Shown here piece by piece: positions 17,715 through 27,503 of a stretch of DNA of 64,000 nt (position 1 is the stretch's first letter; every line of letters starts with the position of its first letter). Source of the stretch: Natronosalvus vescus. Its GTDB lineage: Archaea > Halobacteriota > Halobacteria > Halobacteriales > Natrialbaceae. Both the position numbers and the translations under genes were made by a program. The stretch lies in contig NZ_CP099546.1 of NCBI RefSeq assembly GCF_023973145.1, forward strand, positions 3,286,001 to 3,350,000, read 5' to 3'. Under the pieces are notes generated by a model that saw only the letters and a list, made by a program, of their open reading frames with translations, did no database searches and was not told the DNA's origin.

Positions 17715-17786
17715 CGGAAACCAGCAGCGGTTTTATTCCTGATTGCGCAGAGCATTTGTCGTTGAAAAACACTGTATACGTACGAC

Positions 17787-19067
17787 ATGAATCCTCGCTC
17801 TCGCAGGCGACTCCTTCAGACCCTTCCGTTCGTTGGTCTCTCGACACTTGCCGGCTGTCTCGATGGTCTGGAGTCGGAGGGTGACGATACCGTCACTAAC
17901 CTTGGTGACGACGATGCCGACCTATCAGCAACGGATGAGCAGTCGGACGTCGACACCGACACCGCGCCACCTGCGCTTTTACTTGAGGAGTGGGCACCGA
18001 CAGCCGACGTCTTCGACGACGGCGCCTCGCTGGCGTTACGTGAACTCGATCTCGAGGCCGTCCGGAACCGTGCGGATCTGCTCGACGACGACGTCCGCGA
18101 GATGGTCACCGACGACATGGATCGCTACGTTGGCCCAGGATACGACCGCGACGAAATCGCCGGCTTCCTCGAGATCGAGGAACTCATCGTTCTCGAGGGG
18201 ACGTTCGACCCGACGACAGTCGGAAGCGCACTCGAGGAACGCGCCGACGAAACCACGACTCGTGAGGCCATCACTCTGTACGACGGGGTCGTACTCGACC
18301 AAGCTGAACGCATCGATGATGGCGCAGCGATCGCTGTCAGCCAGTCGGCCATCGCGATCGTGAACCCGGTCACTTCGGCAAACGACACCGAGGGAAGCAC
18401 GCCGCGGGAGACGCTCGAGGCCGTACTCGATACGCCCACTGGGTCGGCAGCACGACTCACCCGGGAGTACGGAGACGTCAGTGCGCTGTTCGACATGCTC
18501 GAAGTGGGTGGCTTCGACCCGAACGAGACCACGCTCTATCTTTGTGAGCGGTTCGAGGAGTCGCCGTCGTCACTTCCCGAGGGGACTAGAGCAGTCGGTG
18601 CAGCATGGGCGTTCCACGGAGAACGTGTCTCCCTCTCGTTCGCGCTCGTGTTCGATGACGGGAGACCAGATGAGACCGAAATTCAGGACTACTTCGACGA
18701 GTTCGGAGCGACCTCACACTACACCGATACGCAGACGACGGTGACCGATTCGGGAGCCGTTTTCACTGGCTGGATCGCCCTTGGATCGTTCAATTTCCTC
18801 GACCAGCCGCCAGAAGAACACCGAACGACCCCGAGTGCAACGTTCGATTTGATGACCAACGACGGATCGACCGAAGCCACCGTGACGCTCCTGGCAGCGG
18901 GCCGCCTCGACGCCTGGGAGATCCACCGGAACGGCGATCAGATCGAACGGATCACCGACGTCGCCGTTGGCCAGGCGGAGACGGTCGCAATCGAACCCGG
19001 CGACACCATCGTCATCGTCGGCGAGTACGATGATGTCCAATCCGTCTTGGTGATGCAGGACATTTGA
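17787..19067 (+). CDS. Large Tat-exported lipoprotein, function unknown
   Basis: The 426-residue protein begins MNPRSRRRLLQTLPFVGLST, followed by the lipobox LAGC, so it is a twin-arginine lipoprotein anchored outside the membrane. A short acidic linker follows (residues 30-60), then two similar alpha/beta segments (about 60-240 and 240-400). The first includes LREFLEIEELIVLEGTF-like text around residues 120-145. I do not recognise the family. The gene is monocistronic, 72 nt after the dehydrogenase stop, and may be co-transcribed with it. Confidence 0.82.
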   Translation: MNPRSRRRLLQTLPFVGLSTLAGCLDGLESEGDDTVTNLGDDDADLSATDEQSDVDTDTAPPALLLEEWAPTADVFDDGASLALRELDLEAVRNRADLLDDDVREMVTDDMDRYVGPGYDRDEIAGFLEIEELIVLEGTFDPTTVGSALEERADETTTREAITLYDGVVLDQAERIDDGAAIAVSQSAIAIVNPVTSANDTEGSTPRETLEAVLDTPTGSAARLTREYGDVSALFDMLEVGGFDPNETTLYLCERFEESPSSLPEGTRAVGAAWAFHGERVSLSFALVFDDGRPDETEIQDYFDEFGATSHYTDTQTTVTDSGAVFTGWIALGSFNFLDQPPEEHRTTPSATFDLMTNDGSTEATVTLLAAGRLDAWEIHRNGDQIERITDVAVGQAETVAIEPGDTIVIVGEYDDVQSVLVMQDI

Positions 19068-19167
19068 TCGATACGGCAGACTGAAGACCATCAAACGGGT
19101 CAACGATCCTCAGCGCGGCCGCTCTCGGTGGACGTACGTGTGAAAACGAAAGTGGAACCCCTCGAGT

Positions 19168-19899
19168 CTAGATAACTTCTTCGAAGTCGTTGTGCCCGTG
19201 GATGTCGACGCCCTCGGTGGTAATTTCACAGAGGAATACGCCGTTGCCGGAGCCGGTGTCGCGCTCGGCAGCGGACTTGATGCCGCGGGCGGCGATGGTC
19301 ATCGCCTCCTCGTTCGAGAGGTCGTCCTCGTAGGACTGCTCGAGGTGGCCGTAGGCCAGTTGCATCCCGGAGCCGGTGACGGTGTAGTCGTCTTTCATGA
19401 CGCCGCCTGCGGGGTCGATGCTGTAGACGTGGCTCCCCTCCTCGTCGACGCCCCCCAGGATCGGGTGGATGGCGAAGAACGGGCCGCCGCGGGCGAAGTT
19501 CCCCGCGAGGGTCGCGAGTGCGTCGATGCTCATCCCGTTGCCGCGACGGGCGCCGTAGAGGTTGACCTCCGCACGGAGGCTCTTGATGAACGACTGGGCA
19601 CCACCGACGCTGCCGACCATCGTCAGCGCGCCCGTGGGGTGAATCTGCTCAACCTTCTGGACGTTCTTGTTTGAGACGAAGCGTCCTCCAAGACTCGCGC
19701 GCATGTCCGTCGCGATGACGACACCGTCGGCGGTCGTGATGCCGATAGTGGTCGTCCCGGTCTTGTTTACGTTGTCGAGGTCGGACTGCGAGAAGCCGTT
19801 CTGTGGGAGTGAGCCCAGTTCTGGCTCGTACGGCGATGGCTCGTTCGCCAGCTGGTCGACCGTGCGAGCAAAGTCGGAGTCGTGGGTTGGCGTTCGCAT
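19168..19899 (-). CDS. psmB: Proteasome beta subunit
   Basis: The 243-residue proteasome beta subunit carries a propeptide of about 48 residues. Autocleavage at NKTG|TTTIGI exposes the catalytic N-terminal Thr. Other N-terminal-hydrolase residues are seen in VVIATDMRASLGG (Asp17 equivalent) and VQKVEQI (Lys33 equivalent). It forms the proteolytic chamber of the 20S core with alpha subunits encoded elsewhere. TATAAAA (19924-19930) lies about 28 nt before the ATG, so the message is probably leaderless. Confidence 0.97.
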   Translation of the reverse strand: MRTPTHDSDFARTVDQLANEPSPYEPELGSLPQNGFSQSDLDNVNKTGTTTIGITTADGVVIATDMRASLGGRFVSNKNVQKVEQIHPTGALTMVGSVGGAQSFIKSLRAEVNLYGARRGNGMSIDALATLAGNFARGGPFFAIHPILGGVDEEGSHVYSIDPAGGVMKDDYTVTGSGMQLAYGHLEQSYEDDLSNEEAMTIAARGIKSAAERDTGSGNGVFLCEITTEGVDIHGHNDFEEVI

Positions 19900-19923
19900 T
19901 ACCCGATTGTTAGACCGACAGGG

Positions 19924-19930
19924 TATAAAA
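19924..19930 (-). promoter_or_regulatory. TATA box of psmB
   Basis: TTTTATA on the minus strand is centred 28 nt before the psmB ATG. This is the spacing expected for an archaeal leaderless transcript. Confidence 0.7.
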
Positions 19931-20117
19931 CATCGGCGGTCACTTTCGCCGAGTCGATTGAGGCACTTGCTGGTCGAATAGTACGTGCTCGAGTGGACAA
20001 GTGTTGGGACGAGGAGTGAGCGAGTGGCCCCGAACCGATTTCGATGCTATTCGAACGAAGACCGAGAGCTGCCGCTCGAGCGGTGAGATAACGAAAAGTG
20101 TGCGATCGATTGGGGTT

Positions 20118-20321
20118 CTACTGAGCGTTCTCGTAGGCCTCTCCAACGGTAGCGAGGACTCTGTGGATGGGCAGGGAGATGCCTGCGCGGTGAGCGGCGA
20201 TCGCGAGCGGCATCATGACGATGCCGACTGCGATGCACAGTTGGTACAGTGCGAACAGGGACGCGTGGTACACGCGGGATATCATCGGCGTTCGATCGAT
20301 GCTCAGTCCAGGGGTGTACAT
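20118..20321 (-). CDS. Small membrane protein, function unknown
   Basis: This 67-residue protein has one long hydrophobic segment (SLFALYQLCIAVGIVMMPLA, residues about 21-40) flanked by polar ends, and begins MYTPGLSIDRTPMIS. The codon pattern is gene-like, and the region has no better reading frame. It is separated from psmB by 218 nt of sequence in which I see only the psmB promoter. The function is unknown. Confidence 0.6.
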   Translation of the reverse strand: MYTPGLSIDRTPMISRVYHASLFALYQLCIAVGIVMMPLAIAAHRAGISLPIHRVLATVGEAYENAQ

Positions 20322-20692
20322 AAGTCTTCTTGCCTGATACGAATCATCACGATTGAACAGGAACGTTAGAAGTCGACGCCTGCTTGCGATTAAAGTCAGG
20401 TTGTGAAAGGAACAATTCCACCAGTGTTCGGCCTCGAGTGACCCGTATCCAGACGGGAATTCACGGGCTCAATTTCCATAAGTTATAGCCAACGTAGTGG
20501 AACAGTGCGCGTCCATACGGGCGAGTGTGCGGGCTGTACACACCGTACACACTCCGTTGCGACCCGTCGTATAGTGACCATGTGACCCGAAGCCGAATCG
20601 CCCTCCCGTCGATTCGAGGGTGGTCGAACGGGGGTGGCTCGGGGACGCGACCAAACCGCAAAGCAGGAAACCCCCCAGACCGTCCACCGAGT
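20322..20692. other. Intergenic region, nothing convincing
   Basis: About 370 nt lie between the divergent small membrane protein and the DUF555 gene. The frame of the rightward gene stays open here but encodes residues unlike the family, and I see no RNA gene, repeat or clear promoter. Confidence 0.35.
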
Positions 20693-21049
20693 ATGGGAAA
20701 CTATCTCGTCGGGATGGAAGCCGCGTGGCTCGTCCGTGACGTTGAGCAGATCGACGACGCCATCGGCGTCGCCGTCAGCGAAGCCGGAAAGCGCCTCAAC
20801 CAGCAGAACATGGAGTACGTCGAAGTCGAAGTGGGTGCAACGGGCTGTCCCGCCTGTGGCGAACCGTTCGATTCGGCGTTCATCGCCGCCGACACCGCAC
20901 TCGTGGGGCTCGCCCTCGAAATGGACGTCTTCAACGCCGACGGGGAGGAACACGCCTCCCGAATCGCCAAGAGCGAAGTCGGCGGTGCCCTGCGAGACGT
21001 CCCACTGTCGGTCGTGGACGTGTTCAAACTCGACGACGAGGACGAGTAA
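20693..21049 (+). CDS. DUF555 (UPF0212) protein
   Basis: The 118-residue protein matches the archaeal DUF555 family: MGNYLVGMEAAWLVRDVEQI at the start, the CxxC in GATGCPACGEPFDSAFI, and ALVGLALEMDVFNA. The family is widespread in Euryarchaeota; its function is unknown, and the CxxC pair may bind a metal. I chose the ATG at 20693 because the longer frame from 20525 adds non-conserved basic sequence. It is followed 59 nt later by an HTH-CBS regulator on the same strand. Confidence 0.9.
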   Translation: MGNYLVGMEAAWLVRDVEQIDDAIGVAVSEAGKRLNQQNMEYVEVEVGATGCPACGEPFDSAFIAADTALVGLALEMDVFNADGEEHASRIAKSEVGGALRDVPLSVVDVFKLDDEDE

Positions 21050-21108
21050 TCGCACAGGCGATCGGTTCGACCCAAACACATTTCTATAACCCGTGGTTAT
21101 CCCCACGT

Positions 21109-21648
21109 ATGGAGCTACCGACGCCGACGGATCTCAGACAACGCCGGAACGAACTCGAGTTAACTCAGAGTGAACTGGCAAATCGGGCCGACGTCTCACA
21201 GCCGTTGATTGCCCGGATCGAAGGCGGGGACGTGGATCCACGTTTGTCGACGCTTCGCCGGATCGTCAACGCCCTCCAGGAAGCCGAAAGCGACGTCATC
21301 AGAGCGGACGATCTCATGCACGAGAACGTCGTGAGTGTCACCCCCGATGACCCGGTGAGTGAAGCGGCGAAACTGATGGAAGAGGAAGCGTACTCCCAGC
21401 TCGCCGTCCTGCAAAACGGCATCCCCGTCGGCTCCATTAGTCAGAGTGAACTCGTGCACCTCGATGAGGACGACCGGAACGAGACAGTTGCCGAACACAT
21501 GGCAGAGAGCTTTCCAACGGTGTCCAAAGACGCGACGCTCGATGAGATCAGCAACCTCCTCGATCACTACAAGGCTGTCATGATCACCGAAGCAGGCCAG
21601 ACCGTCGGCATCATTACCGAAGCCGATCTGGCATCGAGGCTCTCCTGA
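21109..21648 (+). CDS. XRE-type HTH protein with two CBS domains
   Basis: The 179-residue protein has an N-terminal XRE/Cro HTH (LRQRRNELELTQSELANRAD, then VSQPLIARIEGGDVDPRLST). A pair of CBS domains follows: residues about 65-118 (MHENVVSVTPDDPVSEAAKL) and 122-179 (MAESFPTVSKDATLDEISNL). CBS pairs bind adenine nucleotides or S-adenosylmethionine, so this is a candidate energy- or metabolite-responsive regulator. This architecture is conserved in Archaea. A TATA-like TTTCTATAAC about 25 nt upstream fits a leaderless start. Confidence 0.93.
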   Translation: MELPTPTDLRQRRNELELTQSELANRADVSQPLIARIEGGDVDPRLSTLRRIVNALQEAESDVIRADDLMHENVVSVTPDDPVSEAAKLMEEEAYSQLAVLQNGIPVGSISQSELVHLDEDDRNETVAEHMAESFPTVSKDATLDEISNLLDHYKAVMITEAGQTVGIITEADLASRLS

Positions 21649-21738
21649 CAGGATCTGGGTACGCTCGAGCCGAGAACTACTGTGGGTTCGTTCGCAGACG
21701 AACCACTGTCGCACCTGAATTAGCGTCTCAGCATTTCA

Positions 21739-21787
21739 GTGACTGGCGCTCGCTCGTCTCGAAACTTCTGTGACTGGCGCTCGCTCG
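21739..21787. repeat. 18-bp direct repeat, two copies
   Basis: GTGACTGGCGCTCGCTCG occurs at 21739-21756 and again at 21770-21787, in the gap between the convergent HTH-CBS and spoVR genes. It is probably a small duplication. Confidence 0.6.
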
Positions 21788-21802
21788 AGAAAACTCTCTC
21801 GC

Positions 21803-23827
21803 TCACGCTAGCCACTCCTCGGGCTTCGTGTCGTAGTCCACGTCGTCTGCCGCCAGGTGTTCGACGGCCTCCCAGGGAACGTCCTCGACCGTCACCCGCT
21901 CGCCGTCGTACCGAATCCGTTTGCCCGTTTCGCTCGGCTCCGGTTCGCGGTTTCGTCGCTTGGCCACTTCGATGTCGTGATCGTCGACCTCCTTGACGAT
22001 CGTGAGCAGGTTCACCGGCCGCCCCCACAACTCGAAGACGCGCTCGAGGGTCGCTGTCGCCTGTTCGACGTCGAGCATCACGCCGTTGTACTGGTGGCCC
22101 AACAGGAGCTCGTTCGCGTTGTCGTAGTTCCCGTCGTACACCGCAATCGTGGGCTTGCCGAAGTTGGTGAACTGCAAAAGCAGCTTCTTCTTGACGTCCT
22201 CGGCGTCGATGCTCGAGACGTGGTATTGGCCGGTGGCCCTGGAGTACTCGTAGGTGAAGTAGTCGTTCTCGGTGATGAACTCCTGGGTGAGGTACTCATC
22301 GAGGAACGTGACGTCGTTGTGGCTCTCGCGGATGTCGTACATTCGATCCCAGCCAGCGGTATAGGAGACGGCCTCGAGCGCCTCCTCGACTGACTCGTAC
22401 CGGGCATCGTCGAACAGGTAGCGGCCGATCGACTCGAGATCGTTCTGGCTGACCCGACCGAGGAAGCCACGGTTCTGGGGTTTGACCAGTGAGTAGTGCC
22501 GGCGGGCCAGCCCCTCGTACGTCAACACCTTCCAGGGGTAGCGGTCGACGTCGATCTCTCCCGCCTGGGCGGCTTCGAGCGATCCCCGGTCGATCCAGGT
22601 CTCCGGCACCGATTCGAGTGCGTCCAGCGTCTCGGAACCGATCGAGGCCAGGGCAGCAGGTGCCTCGAGCGTCTTCATGACGGCATCGAAATCGACGACG
22701 TCGTCGAGGTTTCGCCAGGAGATTCCCTCGACACGAAGCAGGTGCTCGAGAACCTCACGCCGGTTCGTGGTGTTCTCGACGTACTCCCACAGCGCCATGC
22801 CGAGGCTGTAGGGATTCAGCCCCCGCGAGGCCAGCACCTTCGCCATGTGATCGGCGTAGTTGAGGAACTCGTTGGTGCCCGCGAACGCCTCGTCGCTCAT
22901 CATCGTCGACTCCCAGTAAGCCGCCCACCCCTCGTTCATCACCTTCGTCATCTTCTGGGCCGCGAAGTAGTAGGCTTCCGCGCGCATCATATCGAGGACG
23001 TCGCGCTGCCACTCATCCATCTCGCGGGCCTTTCCCGTCTCTGGGTCGAATTGCTTGCCGTACTCACGGACGAACGCCAGCACGTCCGACTGTGGCTCGG
23101 CCGGGAACTCGGAGATCCCGTCGTCGGCCTCCATCCGTTCGAGCCACTCCTCGTCGAACACCTCGGCTTTGACCTCCGCGGAGAGGCCGAGTTCGTCCAG
23201 TTTCTCGGCGATGTCGTCGTCGAGGCCGTCCTCGCCCCTCTCGAGTTCGAGTCGCCGCTCGAAGACAGCGTGTTGATCGATGGTGTCCTCGAGTACCAGT
23301 GCGTTGTCGATCCACTTTTCGACCTCGGCCCGATCGATCTCCGGGTCGGCCATGTACTCGCCGATAGCGCGGGCGTGGCGCTCGAGCATCGCCGCGGCGT
23401 TGACCGCGTCCTGGTCGGCGCTCGCGCCGGTAAATAGCCCGAACCAGTCGTTGTTGGCAAAGAAGTCCGAGTGTGCCTCGACGTGGGTGATGACGGCCTT
23501 CTGGTCGGCCATCGTGTTCGACTCCTGGAGGAACGCGTGGGACGGGTTGTCGTTGTTGACGATCTCGAAGGCCTTGCCGCCGCCGTACTGTCCCTGTTTA
23601 CGCTGGCGGTCGTACTGCATCCCCCACCGCCAGTGGGGGTACCGCGACTGGAACCCGCCGTAGGCGATGAGTTCGTTCATCTCGTCGTAGTCGACGATCC
23701 AGTACTTGACCGGGTAGGGCTCGAGCCCCAGTTTTGTCGCGAGGTTTCGAGCCTCGATAACCGGCTCCTCGAGGTTGGTGGCAATCGCCTGTTTGCGGAA
23801 TCGGTCTGCGTTACTCACGGTGCTCAC
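21803..23827 (-). CDS. SpoVR-family protein
   Basis: The 674-residue protein is the last gene of a four-gene operon. Family marks include YPVKYWIVDYDEMNELIAYG, HWRWGMQYDRQRKQGQYGGG, and KVMNEGWAAYWESTMM (the HEGxA-like helix with Asn in place of His). SpoVR proteins are soluble and required for spore cortex formation in Bacillus; elsewhere they occur with PrkA and YeaH in stress and starvation programmes. The molecular function is unknown. The C-terminal 100 residues include ANELLLGHQYNGVMLDVEQA. It starts 32 nt after yeaH. Confidence 0.93.
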   Translation of the reverse strand: MSTVSNADRFRKQAIATNLEEPVIEARNLATKLGLEPYPVKYWIVDYDEMNELIAYGGFQSRYPHWRWGMQYDRQRKQGQYGGGKAFEIVNNDNPSHAFLQESNTMADQKAVITHVEAHSDFFANNDWFGLFTGASADQDAVNAAAMLERHARAIGEYMADPEIDRAEVEKWIDNALVLEDTIDQHAVFERRLELERGEDGLDDDIAEKLDELGLSAEVKAEVFDEEWLERMEADDGISEFPAEPQSDVLAFVREYGKQFDPETGKAREMDEWQRDVLDMMRAEAYYFAAQKMTKVMNEGWAAYWESTMMSDEAFAGTNEFLNYADHMAKVLASRGLNPYSLGMALWEYVENTTNRREVLEHLLRVEGISWRNLDDVVDFDAVMKTLEAPAALASIGSETLDALESVPETWIDRGSLEAAQAGEIDVDRYPWKVLTYEGLARRHYSLVKPQNRGFLGRVSQNDLESIGRYLFDDARYESVEEALEAVSYTAGWDRMYDIRESHNDVTFLDEYLTQEFITENDYFTYEYSRATGQYHVSSIDAEDVKKKLLLQFTNFGKPTIAVYDGNYDNANELLLGHQYNGVMLDVEQATATLERVFELWGRPVNLLTIVKEVDDHDIEVAKRRNREPEPSETGKRIRYDGERVTVEDVPWEAVEHLAADDVDYDTKPEEWLA

Positions 23828-23859
23828 CTCGTTCGTTCGAAACGCGGTATTGGGGTTCG

Positions 23860-25188
23860 TTATGCATCGGACTCACCTGCCTCGGTGCTGAGAATTCGGT
23901 AGATCGCGTCGGTCACATCTTCCGCTGAGTTGACGTATGCAACGGCGACGTCGTCGCCGTCGGTACCGAAGTGACGCTCGAGCTCCTCTGCGTGGGTCGC
24001 ATTGATCGCGTTCCCGCTGGGCTGCGTTTCGACGTAGGCGTGGAGGTTCGCCGGAATCGACTCCATCAGCGGGATCACGTTCTCCTCGGTGTCGTTGCTC
24101 GAGTTCTCGGAGTCGCCGGCAGCGAAGACGTAGCGGTTCCAGTCTCTCCAGGGGTACTCCTCGAGCAGTTCCGCGGCGAGTTCGTAGGCGCTGGAGATGC
24201 GAGTGCCGCCGCCGCTTCGGATGCCGAAGAACTCCTCGCGTTCGACCGCCCACGCCTCGGCGTCGTGGGCGATGTAGATGAACTCGGCGTTGTCATATTT
24301 CCCCGTCAGGTACCAGTCCAGCGGGGTGAACGTGCGCTCGACGAGTTCGCGCTTTTTCTCCCGCATCGAACCGGAGACGTCGCGAATGTTGACGACGACG
24401 ACGTTCTTCTCTTTCTCCTCGATGATCTCGGGGTAGCGGTACCGCTCGTCCTCGCGTCGGAACGGCACGTGCCTGATCCCATCCCGGCGGATCTGCTGGT
24501 GGATCGTCTCGCGCTCGACGTTCGCCTCTACCTCCTCGATCGACGACCACTTACCCCGCTCGTCGGCCATCTCCTCGTGGGCCTCCTCGATCCATGCCAT
24601 CGACACAGGTAGGCTCTCACCTCGCGCCCACTCGAACACCTCACGTGGGGTAATTCCCTCGACGGCACAGACCTCGCGGACGAACTCCTCGTCGAAGTCC
24701 ATCGTGAGCTTTCGCTTGAGTCCCTCCTTGAACATCCGTTCGAAATCGAGGGTGCTGTCCGGGCCGGATCGCGTCAGATCCGTGTACGGCCCTTCCTTTT
24801 CCTCGATCACCCGTTTACCCTTGGGCTCGAGGTCGAGGCCCAGTTCTTCGTCCAGTTCCTGGGCGAACTCCTCGGGATCCATCTCGTAGTACTCGTGGTC
24901 GCCGCCCTCTTCGCCGGGTTCACCGTCCTCGCCGTCCCCGTCACCTGGCCGGGGCTGTGGCTGGCCGACCGGCTGGCCGACGTCCGGCGTCCCGCCGTCG
25001 CCTTGACCGACTCCGCCCTGATCGCGCTGGTCGTACTCGAAACCCGGAAGTGAGACGATCTTGACGGGGATTCGGATGTCGTCGTTGCTACCGCCGCTCA
25101 AATCGCCGTACTGGATGAACTCCGATAGATCCTCGCGGCGCTGTTCTCCCACTTCGCGGAATCGCTCGAGATCGTCTCTCAGTCCCAT
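23860..25188 (-). CDS. YeaH/YhbH family protein (DUF444, VWA-like)
   Basis: The 442-residue protein has an acidic, glycine-rich N-terminal half and a C-terminal von Willebrand A-like domain. The metal-ion site DxSxS is present in [20 protein letters not shown], and a second conserved block is [18 protein letters not shown]. coli YeaH is co-expressed with the kinase YeaG (PrkA) during nitrogen starvation. The gene sits between the second prkA and spoVR, with 31-32 nt gaps, so one transcript is likely. Confidence 0.93.
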   Translation of the reverse strand: MGLRDDLERFREVGEQRREDLSEFIQYGDLSGGSNDDIRIPVKIVSLPGFEYDQRDQGGVGQGDGGTPDVGQPVGQPQPRPGDGDGEDGEPGEEGGDHEYYEMDPEEFAQELDEELGLDLEPKGKRVIEEKEGPYTDLTRSGPDSTLDFERMFKEGLKRKLTMDFDEEFVREVCAVEGITPREVFEWARGESLPVSMAWIEEAHEEMADERGKWSSIEEVEANVERETIHQQIRRDGIRHVPFRREDERYRYPEIIEEKEKNVVVVNIRDVSGSMREKKRELVERTFTPLDWYLTGKYDNAEFIYIAHDAEAWAVEREEFFGIRSGGGTRISSAYELAAELLEEYPWRDWNRYVFAAGDSENSSNDTEENVIPLMESIPANLHAYVETQPSGNAINATHAEELERHFGTDGDDVAVAYVNSAEDVTDAIYRILSTEAGESDA

Positions 25189-25219
25189 GAGCGTCCCTCC
25201 ATTCCATCCGTTCCCTCCG

Positions 25220-27502
25220 TTAGTTCCATCGGTAGCTCACCTGTCCCATGACGTGTCGGCTGGTCAGTTCCGCGGAGGCGGGCGAGTAGTCGAATTCGTC
25301 GATCAGACACTCGACTGTCGCCGCTTTGACGGCCGCGGTTTCGGTACCGCTCGGCGGATCGTCCCACTGGCGTGGATCGAGGTCGTCGAACGTCCGCTTT
25401 ACGTCGTCCCAGTCGTGGGTCTCCAGGACGTTCTTGATCACCGGAATCGAGGCCAGGTCGACGTCCTGGACGGAGAAGTCTTCGTCGCGCTGTTCCCAGG
25501 CGTGGCGGTTGAGTGCGGTGATGACCTTCTCCTGACGGAACTGTCTGACGCTCTCTCGAGGCAGGTTCGACTCGTAGGCTTCCTCGGAGAACCGCCCGAG
25601 GTGTTCGACCTCGAAGAGCTTCATCTTCAGCGGATCCGGATCGATCTCCTCGCCCCGGTCGTTGTACAGCGCTTCGCCGGTTTCCCAGGCGTAGACGTGT
25701 TCGACGTACTCGGCGACGGTCGCCTCGTCGACGCGGCGGTCGTGCATGATCGCCTCGATGACGTCGGCCTCCTGCTGGTCGTAGACGTAGTTTTTCACCG
25801 GAACCACCCGGTTTTCGAACTCCGATCGCTCGCCCGTCGAAAAGACCGGTGCCTCCGACAGCCCCTCCGCCATCGCGTTCAGGACGTCGCGGGGCATGAC
25901 CACGTCTTCGACCGGAAGTTCGGGATGGTGGCGGTCACGCTCGTGCTGAAGGAGATCAGCCAGCGTGTCTCGGGTAAAGGTGACTGGAATCCCGTGTTCG
26001 CCGTCGTGACTCTGTTCGTCGAACTCGAACTCGTCTTTCTCGCGTCGGTTGTCGCCCTCCTGCAGGTACCCTTGATCGTACAGTAACGCCTTGTCGATCA
26101 GGTCGAGTTCGGCCGGCGTCGACTCCTCGTCCAACCGCGTCACGACGGCGTACATCGCCGCAGCCTCGAGCGCGTGCGGCGCAAACTCACGCTCACGAAG
26201 CCGGCCGTCGTCATCTTTGATCATCACCGTTACTGGTGCGCGTATCTCGTCGGCGACGGCTTCGTGGTCGCCGTCCCAGACGGTCGTCTCGCCGGTCAAC
26301 TCCCGGCGAATCAACTGCGTCTCGAGGCTCAGGTTCGTCAGATAGCCGAACACGTGCTTGTCCAGCCGACGTTTCAGTGCCTTCAGCGGATCCATCCCGT
26401 TGCGATCGGCGTGCTGGTTGAGCTGGGCCTCGAGGTCGGGGTTCGAAATGATGAGCAACTGGGTATCGATGTCCATGACGATTCCCTTGTCGAGTTTGAC
26501 GGCCCGCTCGTCGGGTACGTTGAGCAGTTTCTGAAGCAAGTCCGCGTGCTGGGCAGCGTCCTCGACGACCGTGAGGACACCGTTGCCCTGCGAAAGGACG
26601 CCATCGTAGCTGAACGCCTGCGGGTTCTTCCGCCCGCGTGAGTCGAGTTCCTGGAGCATGCCGTGCATCCAGGAACCGACCAGTCGCTCCTTCGGCCGAC
26701 CGTCGTCTTCGGCGTGGAGCACGCCGATGCCCGACCCGACGTCGACGACGTAGTTTTTCACCCGAAGGTGACTGTCGTCGGTGATCGCCGAAAACAGCCC
26801 GTCCGTCCCCTGACGTCGGTACTGTTCCTCGAGGTAGGCGTACGCTTCTCGCGAGAACGGATCGAGAGTGGAGTCGATGCTGATTGGGATGTGATCGTCG
26901 AGTCGACCGTTTAGTTCCTCGAGAAGCTCCGTACGAACCGATTCCGGGAATACCGCGAACGGATGGACGTGTACGGGGCTCTCGTACCAGTTATCGTCGG
27001 TATCGGAGGTAGGGTTCCCACCGTAGCTCAGCCCCCGCTCGCCGGGATCGGTCGCACTGACGTTCCATTCGACGGTGTAACGCCGACCGCCGGGCGTCTT
27101 CGAGTACTCGCGGAGTCCGTTTATCAGACACCGCTTGAGTTCGGATTTCCCCGTTGCGGTTGGCCCCTCGAACCAGATGATCTTCTCGTCTTTGGCTCGA
27201 CCGGCCGCGATCGAACGGAGGTCGTCGACGAACGCGTTCAACACGTCCGTATTGCCCAGTATCGCGTGCTGGCCGTCGTTGAACGGATCGTCGAAGAAGC
27301 GGTAGCGCTGTTTCTCTTCGCCCTCTTCGACGACCGTCCGAGTTCCGGATGCCTCGATCGCCTCGAGTAAGTACTTCGATGCGTGAGAGGCCGTCGTCGG
27401 ACGTTCGAAGACGCGGTCGACGTACGTCGCGAGGCTCATTGGCTCCTCGTAGGTGTCCTCGAGGCGACGGTCAGCCGCGTCCACGTAGTCGGTTCCGCGC
27501 AT
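25220..27502 (-). CDS. PrkA-type serine kinase/AAA+ protein, second copy
   Basis: The 760-residue protein has an AAA+ core with Walker A in [20 protein letters not shown] (about residue 120) and a PrkA C-terminal domain. PrkA-type proteins have been reported as Ser/Thr kinases and, in Bacillus, as an AAA+ protease-like regulator. The start at [20 protein letters not shown] is preferred to the longer frame, and its ATG lies 1 nt after the stop of the first copy. It differs from the first copy in length and in the region after Walker A, so the two may form a hetero-oligomer. Confidence 0.92.
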   Translation of the reverse strand: MRGTDYVDAADRRLEDTYEEPMSLATYVDRVFERPTTASHASKYLLEAIEASGTRTVVEEGEEKQRYRFFDDPFNDGQHAILGNTDVLNAFVDDLRSIAAGRAKDEKIIWFEGPTATGKSELKRCLINGLREYSKTPGGRRYTVEWNVSATDPGERGLSYGGNPTSDTDDNWYESPVHVHPFAVFPESVRTELLEELNGRLDDHIPISIDSTLDPFSREAYAYLEEQYRRQGTDGLFSAITDDSHLRVKNYVVDVGSGIGVLHAEDDGRPKERLVGSWMHGMLQELDSRGRKNPQAFSYDGVLSQGNGVLTVVEDAAQHADLLQKLLNVPDERAVKLDKGIVMDIDTQLLIISNPDLEAQLNQHADRNGMDPLKALKRRLDKHVFGYLTNLSLETQLIRRELTGETTVWDGDHEAVADEIRAPVTVMIKDDDGRLREREFAPHALEAAAMYAVVTRLDEESTPAELDLIDKALLYDQGYLQEGDNRREKDEFEFDEQSHDGEHGIPVTFTRDTLADLLQHERDRHHPELPVEDVVMPRDVLNAMAEGLSEAPVFSTGERSEFENRVVPVKNYVYDQQEADVIEAIMHDRRVDEATVAEYVEHVYAWETGEALYNDRGEEIDPDPLKMKLFEVEHLGRFSEEAYESNLPRESVRQFRQEKVITALNRHAWEQRDEDFSVQDVDLASIPVIKNVLETHDWDDVKRTFDDLDPRQWDDPPSGTETAAVKAATVECLIDEFDYSPASAELTSRHVMGQVSYRWN

Positions 27503-27503
27503 A